Assembly: GCA_002070505.1 (NCBI GenBank)
Contig: MWDJ01000007.1
Span: 1-64,000, forward strand
Reading direction: 5' to 3'
Source of the DNA: Bacteroidetes bacterium ADurb.Bin145
GTDB lineage: Bacteria > Bacteroidota > Bacteroidia > Bacteroidales > VadinHA17
DNA: 64,000 nt
The notes below the pieces were generated by a model. The model had not been told where the DNA came from. It did no database searches and saw nothing but the letters and a program-made list of their open reading frames with translations. This document shows positions 7,109 to 16,952 of this stretch, one piece after another (position 1 is the stretch's first letter; each line of letters starts with the position of its first letter). The position numbers were made by a program, and so were the translations under genes.

Positions 7109-9928
7109 TTATTCAGGTTTAAAAACAAGATCAATTATATCAGCTTTTTTAAAAAACATACCGGCAATTTTCTTTATATCCTTTACAGTGTATGAATTCA
7201 GGATATCCTCATAATTTGCGGGGTCATCGGAATTAATTCCATAACTGTAATACCGCGTTAGGGTACTCAACCAGTAATTATTATGGAGTTTGCTCTCTTC
7301 CCTGGTTTTGAGAATGTTTTTAACTGCTTTTTCGAGGTTTTCCCTGTTCGGCCCTCTTTTGACAATGTTATTCAATTCGTTGTAAATGATCTTTTTAAGT
7401 TCGGATACACGGGTAGGATCACAATCGAAAGATATATAACCCTCGCCGATTTCTCTTGGTCGTAACTGCCCGGAAAAAGTAACTCCAACCGAATATGTTC
7501 CTCCTTCCTCTTCCCTTACTTTCTCAGTGTAGACAAGGTCGAGGATACCTTTAATAACTGACAAACCAATATAGGTGTAGGGTTCATATTTAAAGTTCTC
7601 TTTCTCGAAAAAGATATATACTGTCGATTTTGGTATTGTAAGCGGGAAAGCTATTTCACGGGTCAGCTTCCCATCTGGCATTTCAATCCCACGGTTGACC
7701 CACGTCTCGGTTCTTCCTTTGACAGGAAGAGATCCGATATACTTTTTAACCAGTTGTAAGACAGTATCCTGAGCAATATTTCCCACGATGAAGAAAATGA
7801 ATTCATCCGCTGAAGAAAATCTGTCATTATAGATCTTCTGCACCTCTTCCATTGAGATTTTACCAATTGACTCTTTATTAAGAACCGGAGTCCTGCGATT
7901 ATATCCCGTAGTTATCAGGGATATACTGTCACTCATCATCTTATCGGGATTTTTTTCCATGTTTTCAAGAAGGGCAGAATATCTTGTAATAACAGCCTGG
8001 TGGGCCTCTTTGTCGAAACGTGGTTCAGCCAGGCGCAGATAAAGAAGCTGCAGGAGTGTCTCAAAATCACGGGGGGTTGATGAACCGCTTATCTGATCAA
8101 CTGTTTCGGAAAGACCCATGGTCAATGAAGCTTTTTTCCCTGACAGCATTTTCTGAAGGGTCACATTATCATAGTCGCCGGCTCCATAGAAACTGATGAA
8201 GGTAGGTAAAAGATTAGCGGCAAGTACATAATCATCATCTACTTTCGATATACCTCCGAAGCTGAATGCAGTCAGCAGAACATTATCCTTTTCATAATCA
8301 GCTTTTCTGTAAACGACTTTAACATTATTTGAGAGTGTCCATTCTGTAGCATTGAACATTGGCAAATCAGCGGTTTTAATTATCACAGAACCATACAGTT
8401 CTTTTTTTATAAGCGATTCACCTGAAACACTATCGACATAAGGATCGACAGGAGATGTCTTAATCCTGTTAAGAATTGAAATTGCTTCCTGTTCAGAGAT
8501 ATGAGTAATTCCATCACCTTCTATTCCCTGGACAATTATTGTCCTGTTTTCCTCGATCATTAATTCCCTGAATTTTTCAGATACTTCCTCTGCAGTTATT
8601 CCTCCGATCACTTGTTTCAGATATTCATAATCAAAATCAATTGATGTCAGGGGTTCTCCAAGTAGGAAATGATCCTGGATCCAGCTGACATATGTATCAT
8701 TGCTGATCTTGTCCTTCTGCTTTAATGTATTTTCTGTTTCAGTAAGCATCCTGGCTTTTGCCCTTTCAAGTTCCCCAGGGGTGAACCCGTGTCTTCTGGC
8801 TCTTTCCGCTTCCGTGTAAACAGCTTCCAGCGCCTGGGGTTCTTCATTCTTTCTGGCTGTGGCAGATATTGTAAATGCGTTATATCCCCTTGGATAATAT
8901 GAACCGTATGAGATTGATCCATTGGCAAAGGGAGGATTCCCTTTTTGCAGAAGTTCATTTATCCGGGTATTGATCATTGAGTTCATAAGTGAGATTATGT
9001 AAGTCTCCCGCAGATACCTGAGATTCTTCTGGTCAGCTGGCGTATCTTTATGAAGAGCAACGACTGAAACCTGCGTCTGTGGCGCCTCCTTATCAGTAGC
9101 AAGAACATAATAAGTTTCCTTATGCCAGGGTATGTCCGAATAATACCTTGGCAATGGATTTTCAACTGCAGGTATTTCCGAGAAATATTTGATTATCCTG
9201 GCTTCCACATCATCGACATTAATATCGCCGACGACAGCAACGGCCTGAAGGTCAGTTCTGTACCAGTCGTGATAAAAATTCCTCAGTGTGCTGTAAGGGA
9301 AATTCCTGATGACATCCATTGATCCTATCACATCCCTTACTGCGTATTTAGAGCCTTTAAGAACCTCACCGATAACCTTTGTGAACATCCTGGCACTGGC
9401 ATCTTTATAAGTCCGCCATTCCTCATTGATCACGCCCCGTTCCAGATCAATTTCTTTTTCTGTAAGAGATATATAGTCAGACCAGTCGTGCAGGATAAGG
9501 AGTGATGTATCTATAAGGTCCGGCCTCTTGTCAACCGGGACATTTGAAAGGTTATAGACAGTTTCATCAAACCAGGTATAGGCATTTATATTGGCGCCGA
9601 ATTTAACTCCATGTTTTTCCAGGCCGCTGATAATCGCTTTCCCGGGAAAATTTTTTGTTCCGTTGAAAGCCATATGCTCAAGAAAATGTGCAAGTCCATT
9701 CTGGTCATCATTTTCAAGGATAGCTCCTACATTCTGGATTAAATAGAAGCTGGCTCTCTTTTCGGGTTCTTTGTTTTTTCTGATATAATAAGTCAACCCG
9801 TTTTGAAGTTTTCCTGTTCTTATTTCAGGATCAGCAGGAGCAAAGCTATTAAGATCATACTGCCCTGATAGGTTTCCTGTTAGAAAAAGAGCGACGATCA
9901 GCAGGGTAATTAGTTTTTCTGGTCTCAT
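7109..9928 (-). CDS. M16-family zinc metallopeptidase, secreted, two-repeat form
   Basis: An exported peptidase of 939 residues with a signal peptide (LITLLIVALFLTGNLSG). The inverted zinc motif HFLEH sits at 81-85, with the distal Glu in the ERGVINEE segment near 163-170. The protein has the four-domain pitrilysin-like layout; the second half resembles the inactive M16 repeat. Length matches the Bacteroidota 'insulinase family' proteins. ATG 9928 was chosen because it starts the signal peptide. It probably degrades peptides in the periplasm or at the surface. It is the upstream gene of the Gfo/Idh gene. Confidence 0.92.
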   Translation of the reverse strand: MRPEKLITLLIVALFLTGNLSGQYDLNSFAPADPEIRTGKLQNGLTYYIRKNKEPEKRASFYLIQNVGAILENDDQNGLAHFLEHMAFNGTKNFPGKAIISGLEKHGVKFGANINAYTWFDETVYNLSNVPVDKRPDLIDTSLLILHDWSDYISLTEKEIDLERGVINEEWRTYKDASARMFTKVIGEVLKGSKYAVRDVIGSMDVIRNFPYSTLRNFYHDWYRTDLQAVAVVGDINVDDVEARIIKYFSEIPAVENPLPRYYSDIPWHKETYYVLATDKEAPQTQVSVVALHKDTPADQKNLRYLRETYIISLMNSMINTRINELLQKGNPPFANGSISYGSYYPRGYNAFTISATARKNEEPQALEAVYTEAERARRHGFTPGELERAKARMLTETENTLKQKDKISNDTYVSWIQDHFLLGEPLTSIDFDYEYLKQVIGGITAEEVSEKFRELMIEENRTIIVQGIEGDGITHISEQEAISILNRIKTSPVDPYVDSVSGESLIKKELYGSVIIKTADLPMFNATEWTLSNNVKVVYRKADYEKDNVLLTAFSFGGISKVDDDYVLAANLLPTFISFYGAGDYDNVTLQKMLSGKKASLTMGLSETVDQISGSSTPRDFETLLQLLYLRLAEPRFDKEAHQAVITRYSALLENMEKNPDKMMSDSISLITTGYNRRTPVLNKESIGKISMEEVQKIYNDRFSSADEFIFFIVGNIAQDTVLQLVKKYIGSLPVKGRTETWVNRGIEMPDGKLTREIAFPLTIPKSTVYIFFEKENFKYEPYTYIGLSVIKGILDLVYTEKVREEEGGTYSVGVTFSGQLRPREIGEGYISFDCDPTRVSELKKIIYNELNNIVKRGPNRENLEKAVKNILKTREESKLHNNYWLSTLTRYYSYGINSDDPANYEDILNSYTVKDIKKIAGMFFKKADIIDLVFKPE

Positions 9929-9965
9929 ACAGATAGAGTTTCTTTTTGCAGAACAACGCAAAACA

Positions 9966-9982
9966 ATCAGATTAAATCTGAT
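9966..9982. repeat. 8-bp palindrome upstream of the M16 protease gene
   Basis: ATCAGATT-A-AATCTGAT is a perfect 8-bp inverted repeat with a single central base, about 38 nt before the protease start codon. It could be an operator for a dimeric regulator, but no regulator is indicated. Confidence 0.3.
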
Positions 9983-10026
9983 ACATATGTAAAATTAAGT
10001 AATTAAAGTCAGAGAATTAAAACAAT

Positions 10027-10641
10027 TCAGAACAAACCATGAAGTTCGGCATTTATTTTATCGATAACTTCACTCAGATGATCTTTATTATTAGGGAAAT
10101 TGTAATGATCAGCCTCAATAATCAGAAGTTTGCCAAGATTGTAAGTCTCGATCCATGCCTCATATCTTTCATTAAGTCTTTTAAGGTAATCTATCCGGAT
10201 AGAGCTCTCATATTCACGGCCTCTGTTCTGGATCTGGCTGACCAGTGTGGGAACGGATGCCCGGAGATACAGGAGAAGGTCAGGCGGCTGGATCAGTGAG
10301 CTCATCATTTTAAAAAGCGATGAATAATTCTCAAAGTCACGGGTCGACATAAGGCCCATTGAATGAAGATTTGGAGCAAAAATATAAGCATCTTCATATA
10401 TCGTCCTGTCCTGAACGATATTCTTATCGGATTTTCTTATTTCAAGTATCTGACTGAACCTTGAGTTCAGAAAATAGATCTGGAGGTTAAATGACCAGCG
10501 AAGCATGTCTTCGTAGAAATCATTAAGATATGGATTGTCATCTACATCTTCATAATGAGGTATCCATCCATAGTGTTTTGCAAGAAGTCCTGCCAGTGTT
10601 GTTTTTCCAGATCCGATATTCCCAGCGATTGCAATATGCAT
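10027..10641 (-). CDS. Deoxynucleoside kinase
   Basis: This 204-residue protein of the deoxynucleoside kinase family phosphorylates deoxynucleosides for salvage in the cytosol. It has P-loop GNIGSGKT at 7-14, the DRS-like motif QDRTIYED and an Arg-rich lid region (RGREYESSIRIDYLKRL). Length is typical of bacterial dAdo/dGuo kinases. It is apparently a single gene, with a 97-nt gap to the GH3-family gene that is filled by the nonamer repeat. Confidence 0.9.
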   Translation of the reverse strand: MHIAIAGNIGSGKTTLAGLLAKHYGWIPHYEDVDDNPYLNDFYEDMLRWSFNLQIYFLNSRFSQILEIRKSDKNIVQDRTIYEDAYIFAPNLHSMGLMSTRDFENYSSLFKMMSSLIQPPDLLLYLRASVPTLVSQIQNRGREYESSIRIDYLKRLNERYEAWIETYNLGKLLIIEADHYNFPNNKDHLSEVIDKINAELHGLF

Positions 10642-10684
10642 AGTCGATAAATATTTCGATAAAATTATAAAAAAGTTTGAAGCG

Positions 10685-10757
10685 ACTAAAGTTTGGAGTG
10701 CCTAAAGTTAAAAAATAACTCTAAGTACTTTAAGTACTTTAGGCACTATAGGCACTT
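10685..10757. repeat. Nonamer repeat element with inverted copy, overlapping a stop codon
   Basis: Four 9-bp units run in tandem from about 10719 (CTCTAAGTA, CTTTAAGTA, CTTTAGGCA, CTATAGGCA). An inverted copy precedes them, so AGTGCCTAAAGT and ACTTTAGGCACT can form a 12-bp stem. The stop codon of the GH3-family gene (10739-10741) and its last codons lie inside the element. The same units recur at 21835-21868. Confidence 0.7.
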
Positions 10758-12271
10758 CTTATCCCTGCAGCAATATATATCTCCTCAATATACTCCCTGT
10801 TATTGGAAAGCCTCGGCACCTTGTTCTGTCCGCCCAGCTTGTTCTTTGACTTCAGCCATCTGTGAAAAGTTCCCGGGGGTACACTCCTGATCACAGGCAT
10901 TACAAGGTTAAGATCTTTAAATCTCTTGGCTTCGTAATCAGAGTTAAGGGATTTCAGTGTATCGTCGAGGATTATAGTAAATTTATTCAGATCAGAGGGT
11001 TCTTTTTCAAATTCAATAAGCCATTCATGGGTACCTTTTGAAAATTCTCCCATGAAGACCGGACCGGCGGTGTATTCCAATATAATTGAATCAGTTAGTC
11101 TGCACGCCTTTTCCAGGGCCCTGTCGGCATTTTCGACAACAAGCTCTTCACCAAATGCATTTATGAAATGCTTGGTCCGGCCTGTAATATGAAATTTGTA
11201 TGGTTCAAGATCCGAGAAAATTACGGTATCACCTATCATATATCTCCATAAGCCGCTATTAGTTGAAATTATTATAGCATAATTGACATCCTTTTTTATT
11301 TCTCCAAGAGTATATGACGGGGCTGAGGCGTCATTTATCTTGTCAGCCTCTATAAATTCATAAAAGATCCCGTAGTCCGGCATAAGAAGCATTTCAGGGT
11401 CAGAAAGATCATCCTGTATGCCAAAAAAACCCTCTGATGCATTATAGGTTTCCATGTAATGCATGTTTTCATCCGGGATCAGTTTTTTATACAGTTCGCG
11501 GTAGGGAGTAAAACTTATTCCACCATGGAAAAAGACCTCGAGGTTTGGCCATATATCAAGTAAACTTGTCTTTTTTTCCGATTCCAGAATATACTTAATA
11601 AGAGTCAGGAACCAGGAAGGCACACCTGCAAGGCTTGTCACATTCTGTTTTACAGTGGTTTGAGCTATCAGCTCCAGCTTTTTTTCAAAATCTTCAGTTA
11701 AGGCGATTTTACGTTCAGGTGTGCGTACCAGTTCAGCATAAAATGGTGTATTCTCAATTAAAATTGCAGAGAGATCTCCATACAGGGCATTATTGCTGAA
11801 TTGTCCTATTCTGTGGCTTCCCCCAAGCGTCAAAGCTTTTCCTGAAAATATCTGGGTACCAGGATTATTCATCAGGTAAATAAGGATCACATCTTTGGCA
11901 GCTTTAAAATGACAATCATTCAGAGATTCTTCTGTCACAGGAATATATTTGCTTTTTGTTGAGGTGGTTCCTGATGATTTCGCAAACCATTTTATTTCAC
12001 CAGGCCACAAAAGATCTCTCTCTCCATTTCCGAGTCTCTCTATATAAGGTATAAGTTGTTCATAGGTCTGGACGGGAACCCTTGACTGGTATTCTCTCAC
12101 AGATTTTACTGAAGAATAATCATAATACTTCCCCCATTCTGTTGCTGAAGCCCTTATGATCATGTTAAAAAAAGATTCTTCCTGAATGTCAACCGGGTAT
12201 TTTTTTAATAAATCAAGCTTTTTGATCCGGCCGGAATGAAGTCTTTTTATTAAAGATGAAATCAGCTGCAT
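10739..12271 (-). CDS. GH3 auxin-responsive-promoter-family protein (acyl-adenylate amidotransferase-like)
   Basis: A protein of 510 residues of the GH3 superfamily, ANL-type enzymes that adenylate carboxylic acids and, in plants, join them to amino acids. The nucleotide-binding loop SSGTTSTKSKYIPVT lies near residue 91, with later motifs YNASEGFFG and YMIGDTV. The C-terminal lid includes TGRTKHFINAFGEE. Bacterial members are widespread in Bacteroidota, but the natural substrate is not established. The last residues (RSAYSA) are encoded by the nonamer repeat, so the C-terminus may vary between strains. It lies 56 nt downstream of recO and is probably co-transcribed with it. Confidence 0.85.
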   Translation of the reverse strand: MQLISSLIKRLHSGRIKKLDLLKKYPVDIQEESFFNMIIRASATEWGKYYDYSSVKSVREYQSRVPVQTYEQLIPYIERLGNGERDLLWPGEIKWFAKSSGTTSTKSKYIPVTEESLNDCHFKAAKDVILIYLMNNPGTQIFSGKALTLGGSHRIGQFSNNALYGDLSAILIENTPFYAELVRTPERKIALTEDFEKKLELIAQTTVKQNVTSLAGVPSWFLTLIKYILESEKKTSLLDIWPNLEVFFHGGISFTPYRELYKKLIPDENMHYMETYNASEGFFGIQDDLSDPEMLLMPDYGIFYEFIEADKINDASAPSYTLGEIKKDVNYAIIISTNSGLWRYMIGDTVIFSDLEPYKFHITGRTKHFINAFGEELVVENADRALEKACRLTDSIILEYTAGPVFMGEFSKGTHEWLIEFEKEPSDLNKFTIILDDTLKSLNSDYEAKRFKDLNLVMPVIRSVPPGTFHRWLKSKNKLGGQNKVPRLSNNREYIEEIYIAAGIRSAYSA

Positions 12272-12327
12272 CAGAAGGATTTGTTGGATTCAAATATAGA
12301 TAAAATATCAGGCTGTTTATGCAGGTA

Positions 12328-13053
12328 TCATCTGAAAACCTCCTTCAGTATCTCCAGCGATTTGATCCTTCTCAATCCCGGAAGGTGGGTGGAATAATAT
12401 TTTATTAATGTCTCCAGTACTTCATTCCTTACAGCACCTGTAAGATTTATATCCCTGCTATTATCATAAGAGGTAGAAAAAAACCTTGCCAGTACTCCGG
12501 AAATATCAGGATCTGAATAATTTGAATGCATGGGAGGAGATGGGACAAAAATACCATTGAGCAGGTCAAAATAAACATCCTGAGCTTTGTTGCAGGGTGC
12601 AGGCTCAAAGCCGAGATAGCTGCTCAAACCCGCCAGAAATGCAATATGGAAATTGGCAAAGCTTTCAGGGCACTTGTCAAAATAAATTATGGATTCCTCC
12701 AGAAAAGTGAAAAGGGAATTATTAGGAGTTTCTTCTCTGAGGATCGTGGTAAGTGCCTCCCCGAGAAACATAGCCATGCTTGTTTTTCTTATATCGGAAT
12801 ATATCATTGCCGGTGAATAGAACACTGAAAATTCCTTTAAAACCGGCATCCCGCGGGATTCCTTATAATATATTACGGCATCCAGAATTGTGAGGGGCTG
12901 AAAAAGTATGTTGTGCCTGCCGGATTTCTTATTTCTCAGTCCTTTAACAAGAAGTGACTGCCTGCCAAAAGTGCTTGTATACAACTGGACAATAATACCA
13001 GAGTCGGAATATTTTATCTGGTGAAGTACTATGCCCTTTGTCTTTTCTATCAT
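12328..13053 (-). CDS. recO: DNA repair protein RecO
   Basis: A protein of 241 residues acting in RecFOR recombination, loading RecA on SSB-coated DNA. The N-terminal OB-fold begins KTKGIVLHQIKYSDSGIIVQLYT, continues LLVKGLRNKKSGR and is followed by a helical C-terminal domain. The typical C-terminal zinc-binding Cys cluster is not evident (one Cys near CNKAQDVYFDL). ATG 13053 was chosen over an upstream TTG at 13074 because it matches the usual RecO beginning. No strong ribosome-binding site is seen. Confidence 0.85.
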   Translation of the reverse strand: MIEKTKGIVLHQIKYSDSGIIVQLYTSTFGRQSLLVKGLRNKKSGRHNILFQPLTILDAVIYYKESRGMPVLKEFSVFYSPAMIYSDIRKTSMAMFLGEALTTILREETPNNSLFTFLEESIIYFDKCPESFANFHIAFLAGLSSYLGFEPAPCNKAQDVYFDLLNGIFVPSPPMHSNYSDPDISGVLARFFSTSYDNSRDINLTGAVRNEVLETLIKYYSTHLPGLRRIKSLEILKEVFR

Positions 13054-13196
13054 CTCTTTGGTAAAGCAGGACAAAGATAAATCCTAAATTTCAAAATTGA
13101 CCCGGAATAATAACCAATTCCAACAGGTAACGAGAAACTTATGTACAATTATTTATTTGAATTTATTATTTTTACTTCACCCGAATATTCTTAAAA

Positions 13197-14606
13197 ATGG
13201 TTACTGTTAATAATGAGGATCTTGTAAAGAGAATAGCCAGACTTGCAAGGCAGAATCAGGAACTCGAAGATCAGATCAAGAAACTGCTGAAGCAGAACGA
13301 AAAGCTTTCAAAGGATTATGAAAGGATCAAGGCTCTTTATGAGAAGGTTTCTCCCGCTGCTGTCAAAGGAACCGGAGATGCAGAAAAGAAGGAAGAGTCG
13401 CTTAAATTCAACATGGCGACGGTTCTTTTCTCGGAGATTCATGGGTTTTCAGGGCTTGGCGCGGACCTTGATTCTTCTGCGGTAATGGATGAACTTGATG
13501 AAATAATCTATGAGTTTGACAGGATCTCCGCAAAATACAAGATAGAAAAGATAAAGACCATTGGTGATACATATATGTGTGCCGGTGGTATACCGGTTAA
13601 AAACATCACCAATCCGGTTGAAGTAGTGATGGCTGCAATCGAAATGAAAAATTTCCTCAGAGAGTTTGAAATAAAGAAGCGGGGCGAAAGCAAGCGGATC
13701 TGGGATCTGCAGATCGGGATACATACCGGACCTGTAACAGCAACGGTAACCGGGAAGAAAAAAATCAGCTACGATATAAAAGGTGATACTGTAAATACAA
13801 CAAGCCGTATTGAATCTGTTTCTCAAAAAGGGAGTATTCTCATTTCAGTTATGACTTATGAGCTGATTAAGGAGTTCTTTGATTGCGAGTATTTTGGCAA
13901 GCTTCCTGTAAAATACAAGGATGATCTTCAGATGTATATAGTAAAAGGGCTCAAGCCGGAATTTTCGGTGGATGGCAAAGGGCTCATCCCGAACGATGCT
14001 TTCAGGATAAAATTCGGACTCATTCAGTTTACCGATATCCAGGAGATCATTCTCGACAAACTTGAAAAAGAGCTGCCGGCTTTTCTTTTTTATCATAATG
14101 TAAAACATACTGTCGATGTTGTGACTGAAGTCGAGCTTATTGGCTGGGCTGAAGGATGCAGTGATGAGGATATACTGTTGCTTAAGACTGCAGCACTGTT
14201 CCATGATTCAGGGTATACTGTTGCCTATGATAATCATGAATATCATGGTACCCTGATCGCCAGGGAGATGCTTCCGGGATACGGTTACACGACGGAGCAA
14301 ATAGAAAAAATTTGTTCTATAATAATGTCAACCAAATTACCTCCTAAACCGAATAACCTGCTTGAAGAAATAATCTGTGACTCCGATCTTGATTACCTCG
14401 GCCGGAGCGATTTCATACCTGTATCCAACACCCTTTTTGAGGAGCTGAAGGCACAGGATAAAATGAAGTCACTAAATGACTGGAACAAGATCCAGGTCAA
14501 ATTCATTTCCGGCCATCAGTACTTCACAAAAACAGCAAGGAGCCTCAGGGAGGTAAATAAACAACTGCAGATAGAAAGGATACAGAGCCTGATCACTGAT
14601 CAGTAA
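13197..14606 (+). CDS. Class III adenylate cyclase fused to an intact HD domain
   Basis: A soluble protein of 469 residues. Residues 5-50 form a coiled coil, 70-250 a class III cyclase domain and 295-410 an HD domain. Adenine-selecting residues K120 and D193 are present, as are transition-state N200 and R204 and the second metal Asp D124. The first metal position is E80 (LFSEIHGFS) where the family norm is Asp. The HD domain keeps H300, H304, H336-D337, H350 and D395. This resembles a hydrolase, so one chain may both make and remove a nucleotide signal. A paralogue at 17653 shares the layout. Activity of either domain is inference. Confidence 0.85.
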   Translation: MVTVNNEDLVKRIARLARQNQELEDQIKKLLKQNEKLSKDYERIKALYEKVSPAAVKGTGDAEKKEESLKFNMATVLFSEIHGFSGLGADLDSSAVMDELDEIIYEFDRISAKYKIEKIKTIGDTYMCAGGIPVKNITNPVEVVMAAIEMKNFLREFEIKKRGESKRIWDLQIGIHTGPVTATVTGKKKISYDIKGDTVNTTSRIESVSQKGSILISVMTYELIKEFFDCEYFGKLPVKYKDDLQMYIVKGLKPEFSVDGKGLIPNDAFRIKFGLIQFTDIQEIILDKLEKELPAFLFYHNVKHTVDVVTEVELIGWAEGCSDEDILLLKTAALFHDSGYTVAYDNHEYHGTLIAREMLPGYGYTTEQIEKICSIIMSTKLPPKPNNLLEEIICDSDLDYLGRSDFIPVSNTLFEELKAQDKMKSLNDWNKIQVKFISGHQYFTKTARSLREVNKQLQIERIQSLITDQ

Positions 14607-14661
14607 GCGTGAGTTATCTGTTCGTTAAAGAGATGCCCGGTTTTCACATAAGTGAGACTCT

Positions 14662-16938
14662 TTAATTAACTACAAGTATTTTTATCACGCATGAACTGGA
14701 ACCGTTGCTGCTGGCGCAGAAAGCGAGATAAACTCCTGTTGCCACTCTGCGGCCGTTATAGGTAGTAAGATCCCATGTAGCCTGCCCGCCGTCGGATACT
14801 GTGCTGTAAACAAGATTACCGCTTATATCGGTAATTTTTATCCTGGTATCTTTCATCAGACCTGTGATTGTGACATTCCCTGTAAAATCTTCCCTTACAG
14901 GATTTGGGAATGCATACACATCAGTAAACCTTTCCAACCCGCTTATAGCTTCACCCCTGTATGAGATGACACCCCTGGTTGTGGCAAACCATACATCCCC
15001 CGTTTTACCATCAACAGCCACGGAAACAACAGAATTACTGAAGATGGGACTGTTATTTTCATTGAAACTTGTTATCTGGGCAGTACCATCCTGAGTAAGC
15101 AGGTAAGATCCCGAGCTAAGCGTACCTACCCATTTTCTGTTAGCACCATCGACGGCAATGGAGGTAATCGTTTCCGTACCAAGCATGAAATCAGCAAGCC
15201 CCGATCCATCATTGCGTGGTATCTTAATCCTGAAGGCTTTTATATCAGAATCAAATATTTTATCAGGATTATAATAAATGACCGGGCCCTGGTCGGTTCC
15301 TACCCATATATTCCCATCAAGATCTTCAGCAATGCAGGAGACATAAGATATTATTTCATTATCAGAAGTAGTAACAGTTATCTTTTTATATACATCGTCA
15401 TCAAAATATTCAGGTGTTTTTTTATCATCAAGAACGAACAACCCCTGCCCCCTGGGCAGGACAATCCATTTCTTATCAGTACGGGTGATAATAATGTCTC
15501 CGATTGTTGGTGCATTGATAGTAACCGGATTTACAATCCAGGTGCCATCAGGCTTAAGGATCTTGATGCTGCCAGGCACTTCAGTCTGGGTTATCCAAAG
15601 ATTTCTGTCCCTGTCCATTGCCATCCCGCAGATCCGGACGAACGGTTGGCCGGGGATTATTGTCTGTAATGGGGAGTTTTTTTCGGTGAACTGATTTACA
15701 ACAGCATCATTCCGGAATTCAAGCAGGCCTTTGCCCCATGTGGAAACAAAGAAATGATTTTTATCAACCGGGTCAATAACCGACCTCATCGGGTCAGACA
15801 GAGAATCAGTGCTGAAGAGGGTCCATTTATTATCTTCAAACACTGATAAGTTAAGAGGATTCCAAAGGTTGTTCCAGGAAGCGTCAACACCTCCGGAGCA
15901 GATAATTGTTTTTCCACTGACTGATGAAATGTTTATGGCATTATTTGAGACAGGCCCTGCAAGAGTCAGAGCCCTGGAATTGGTCATATTCCTGACCTGG
16001 ACCAAACCCCATGACAGATCGGCAATATAAAGGTCACTGTTATCTGCTGCTGTCTGATAGCTGTCAGGATCTCCGAATCCATAATGAGAAATGGATTTTC
16101 TGAGGTTTCCGTTTTCATCAAAATACCTTATAATTCCACTTGAAACAATAAAACCATCAGGTGCGGGATCTAACGATCTGTTGAATTGACCGGGACTGTA
16201 AGTGAACAGTGAAATGCCTGGACCAATTGAAAATAAAGAATCGCCGGTTACCCCGGAATAGTTTGCATAGACCTTATTTCCTGAGAAAACCACCCCGGAA
16301 TACTTTTTAATGGGTTCAGGGAGTGAGTTCATTTTCTGCCAGTTACCGAAATATGATAAGCCTGACCTTCCGGGATCTGAATAAAATACGCCTTCATCAG
16401 TGGCAGTATAAATATTACCGTTCCCGAAGGCAATATCCCAGACTTCATTATTTTCAGAATCAGTTCCAGGCTTCCAGGTATCGTAGATCTCCCTTTTAAC
16501 AATATCTATCACAACAATTCCAAAACTGCAGGCCAGGTAAGCATATTTGCCACTGATCCTGATCCTGTTTATCTCCTTTCTTCCCGCAATGTATTTCCTG
16601 CTGATATCAGGGATATTAAAAATTGTATAGTCCCTTATCAGATCAACATTCGTGCTTGTATATGCAATGACAAGGCAGTTATATTCTTCTGACCACGCAA
16701 TTGTACTAATGCCTGTTTCAGCCAGGCCATTTATTCTGGATAGTTTTCTCAGCTGGATCGATTCTTTATCGAAAACCATCAAAGATGATCCGTTTGATGC
16801 AAAAACTTCTTTTGATCCTGCAGCTACATTGATGAAACTGTTATATCGGAGATGATCGCTCCAGGAACCAACAGGCGTTTGCCCCCGGACAATTATAAAG
16901 GCAGAAAGTATAAATGCAACAGATATTAGTTTCCTCAT
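14662..16938 (-). CDS. porZ: PorZ-like T9SS component: beta-propeller protein with type A sorting domain
   Basis: A secreted protein of 758 residues with a signal peptide (LISVAFILSAFIIVRG). The N-terminus VGSWSDHLRYNSFINVA is typical of PorZ. Two seven-bladed-propeller-like regions follow (repeats such as DRNLWITQTE, DGNIWVGTDQGPVIY, NRKWVGTLSSGSYLL). At the C-terminus a T9SS type A domain begins VYAFPNPVREDF and ends GVYLAFCASSNGSSSCVIKILVVN. In Porphyromonas, PorZ is a surface subunit of the attachment complex that delivers anionic LPS to the PorU sortase. It is 14 nt downstream of rdgB and co-transcribed. Length matches the family. Confidence 0.8.
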   Translation of the reverse strand: MRKLISVAFILSAFIIVRGQTPVGSWSDHLRYNSFINVAAGSKEVFASNGSSLMVFDKESIQLRKLSRINGLAETGISTIAWSEEYNCLVIAYTSTNVDLIRDYTIFNIPDISRKYIAGRKEINRIRISGKYAYLACSFGIVVIDIVKREIYDTWKPGTDSENNEVWDIAFGNGNIYTATDEGVFYSDPGRSGLSYFGNWQKMNSLPEPIKKYSGVVFSGNKVYANYSGVTGDSLFSIGPGISLFTYSPGQFNRSLDPAPDGFIVSSGIIRYFDENGNLRKSISHYGFGDPDSYQTAADNSDLYIADLSWGLVQVRNMTNSRALTLAGPVSNNAINISSVSGKTIICSGGVDASWNNLWNPLNLSVFEDNKWTLFSTDSLSDPMRSVIDPVDKNHFFVSTWGKGLLEFRNDAVVNQFTEKNSPLQTIIPGQPFVRICGMAMDRDRNLWITQTEVPGSIKILKPDGTWIVNPVTINAPTIGDIIITRTDKKWIVLPRGQGLFVLDDKKTPEYFDDDVYKKITVTTSDNEIISYVSCIAEDLDGNIWVGTDQGPVIYYNPDKIFDSDIKAFRIKIPRNDGSGLADFMLGTETITSIAVDGANRKWVGTLSSGSYLLTQDGTAQITSFNENNSPIFSNSVVSVAVDGKTGDVWFATTRGVISYRGEAISGLERFTDVYAFPNPVREDFTGNVTITGLMKDTRIKITDISGNLVYSTVSDGGQATWDLTTYNGRRVATGVYLAFCASSNGSSSCVIKILVVN

Positions 16939-16952
16939 CAGAGAAAGAACAA

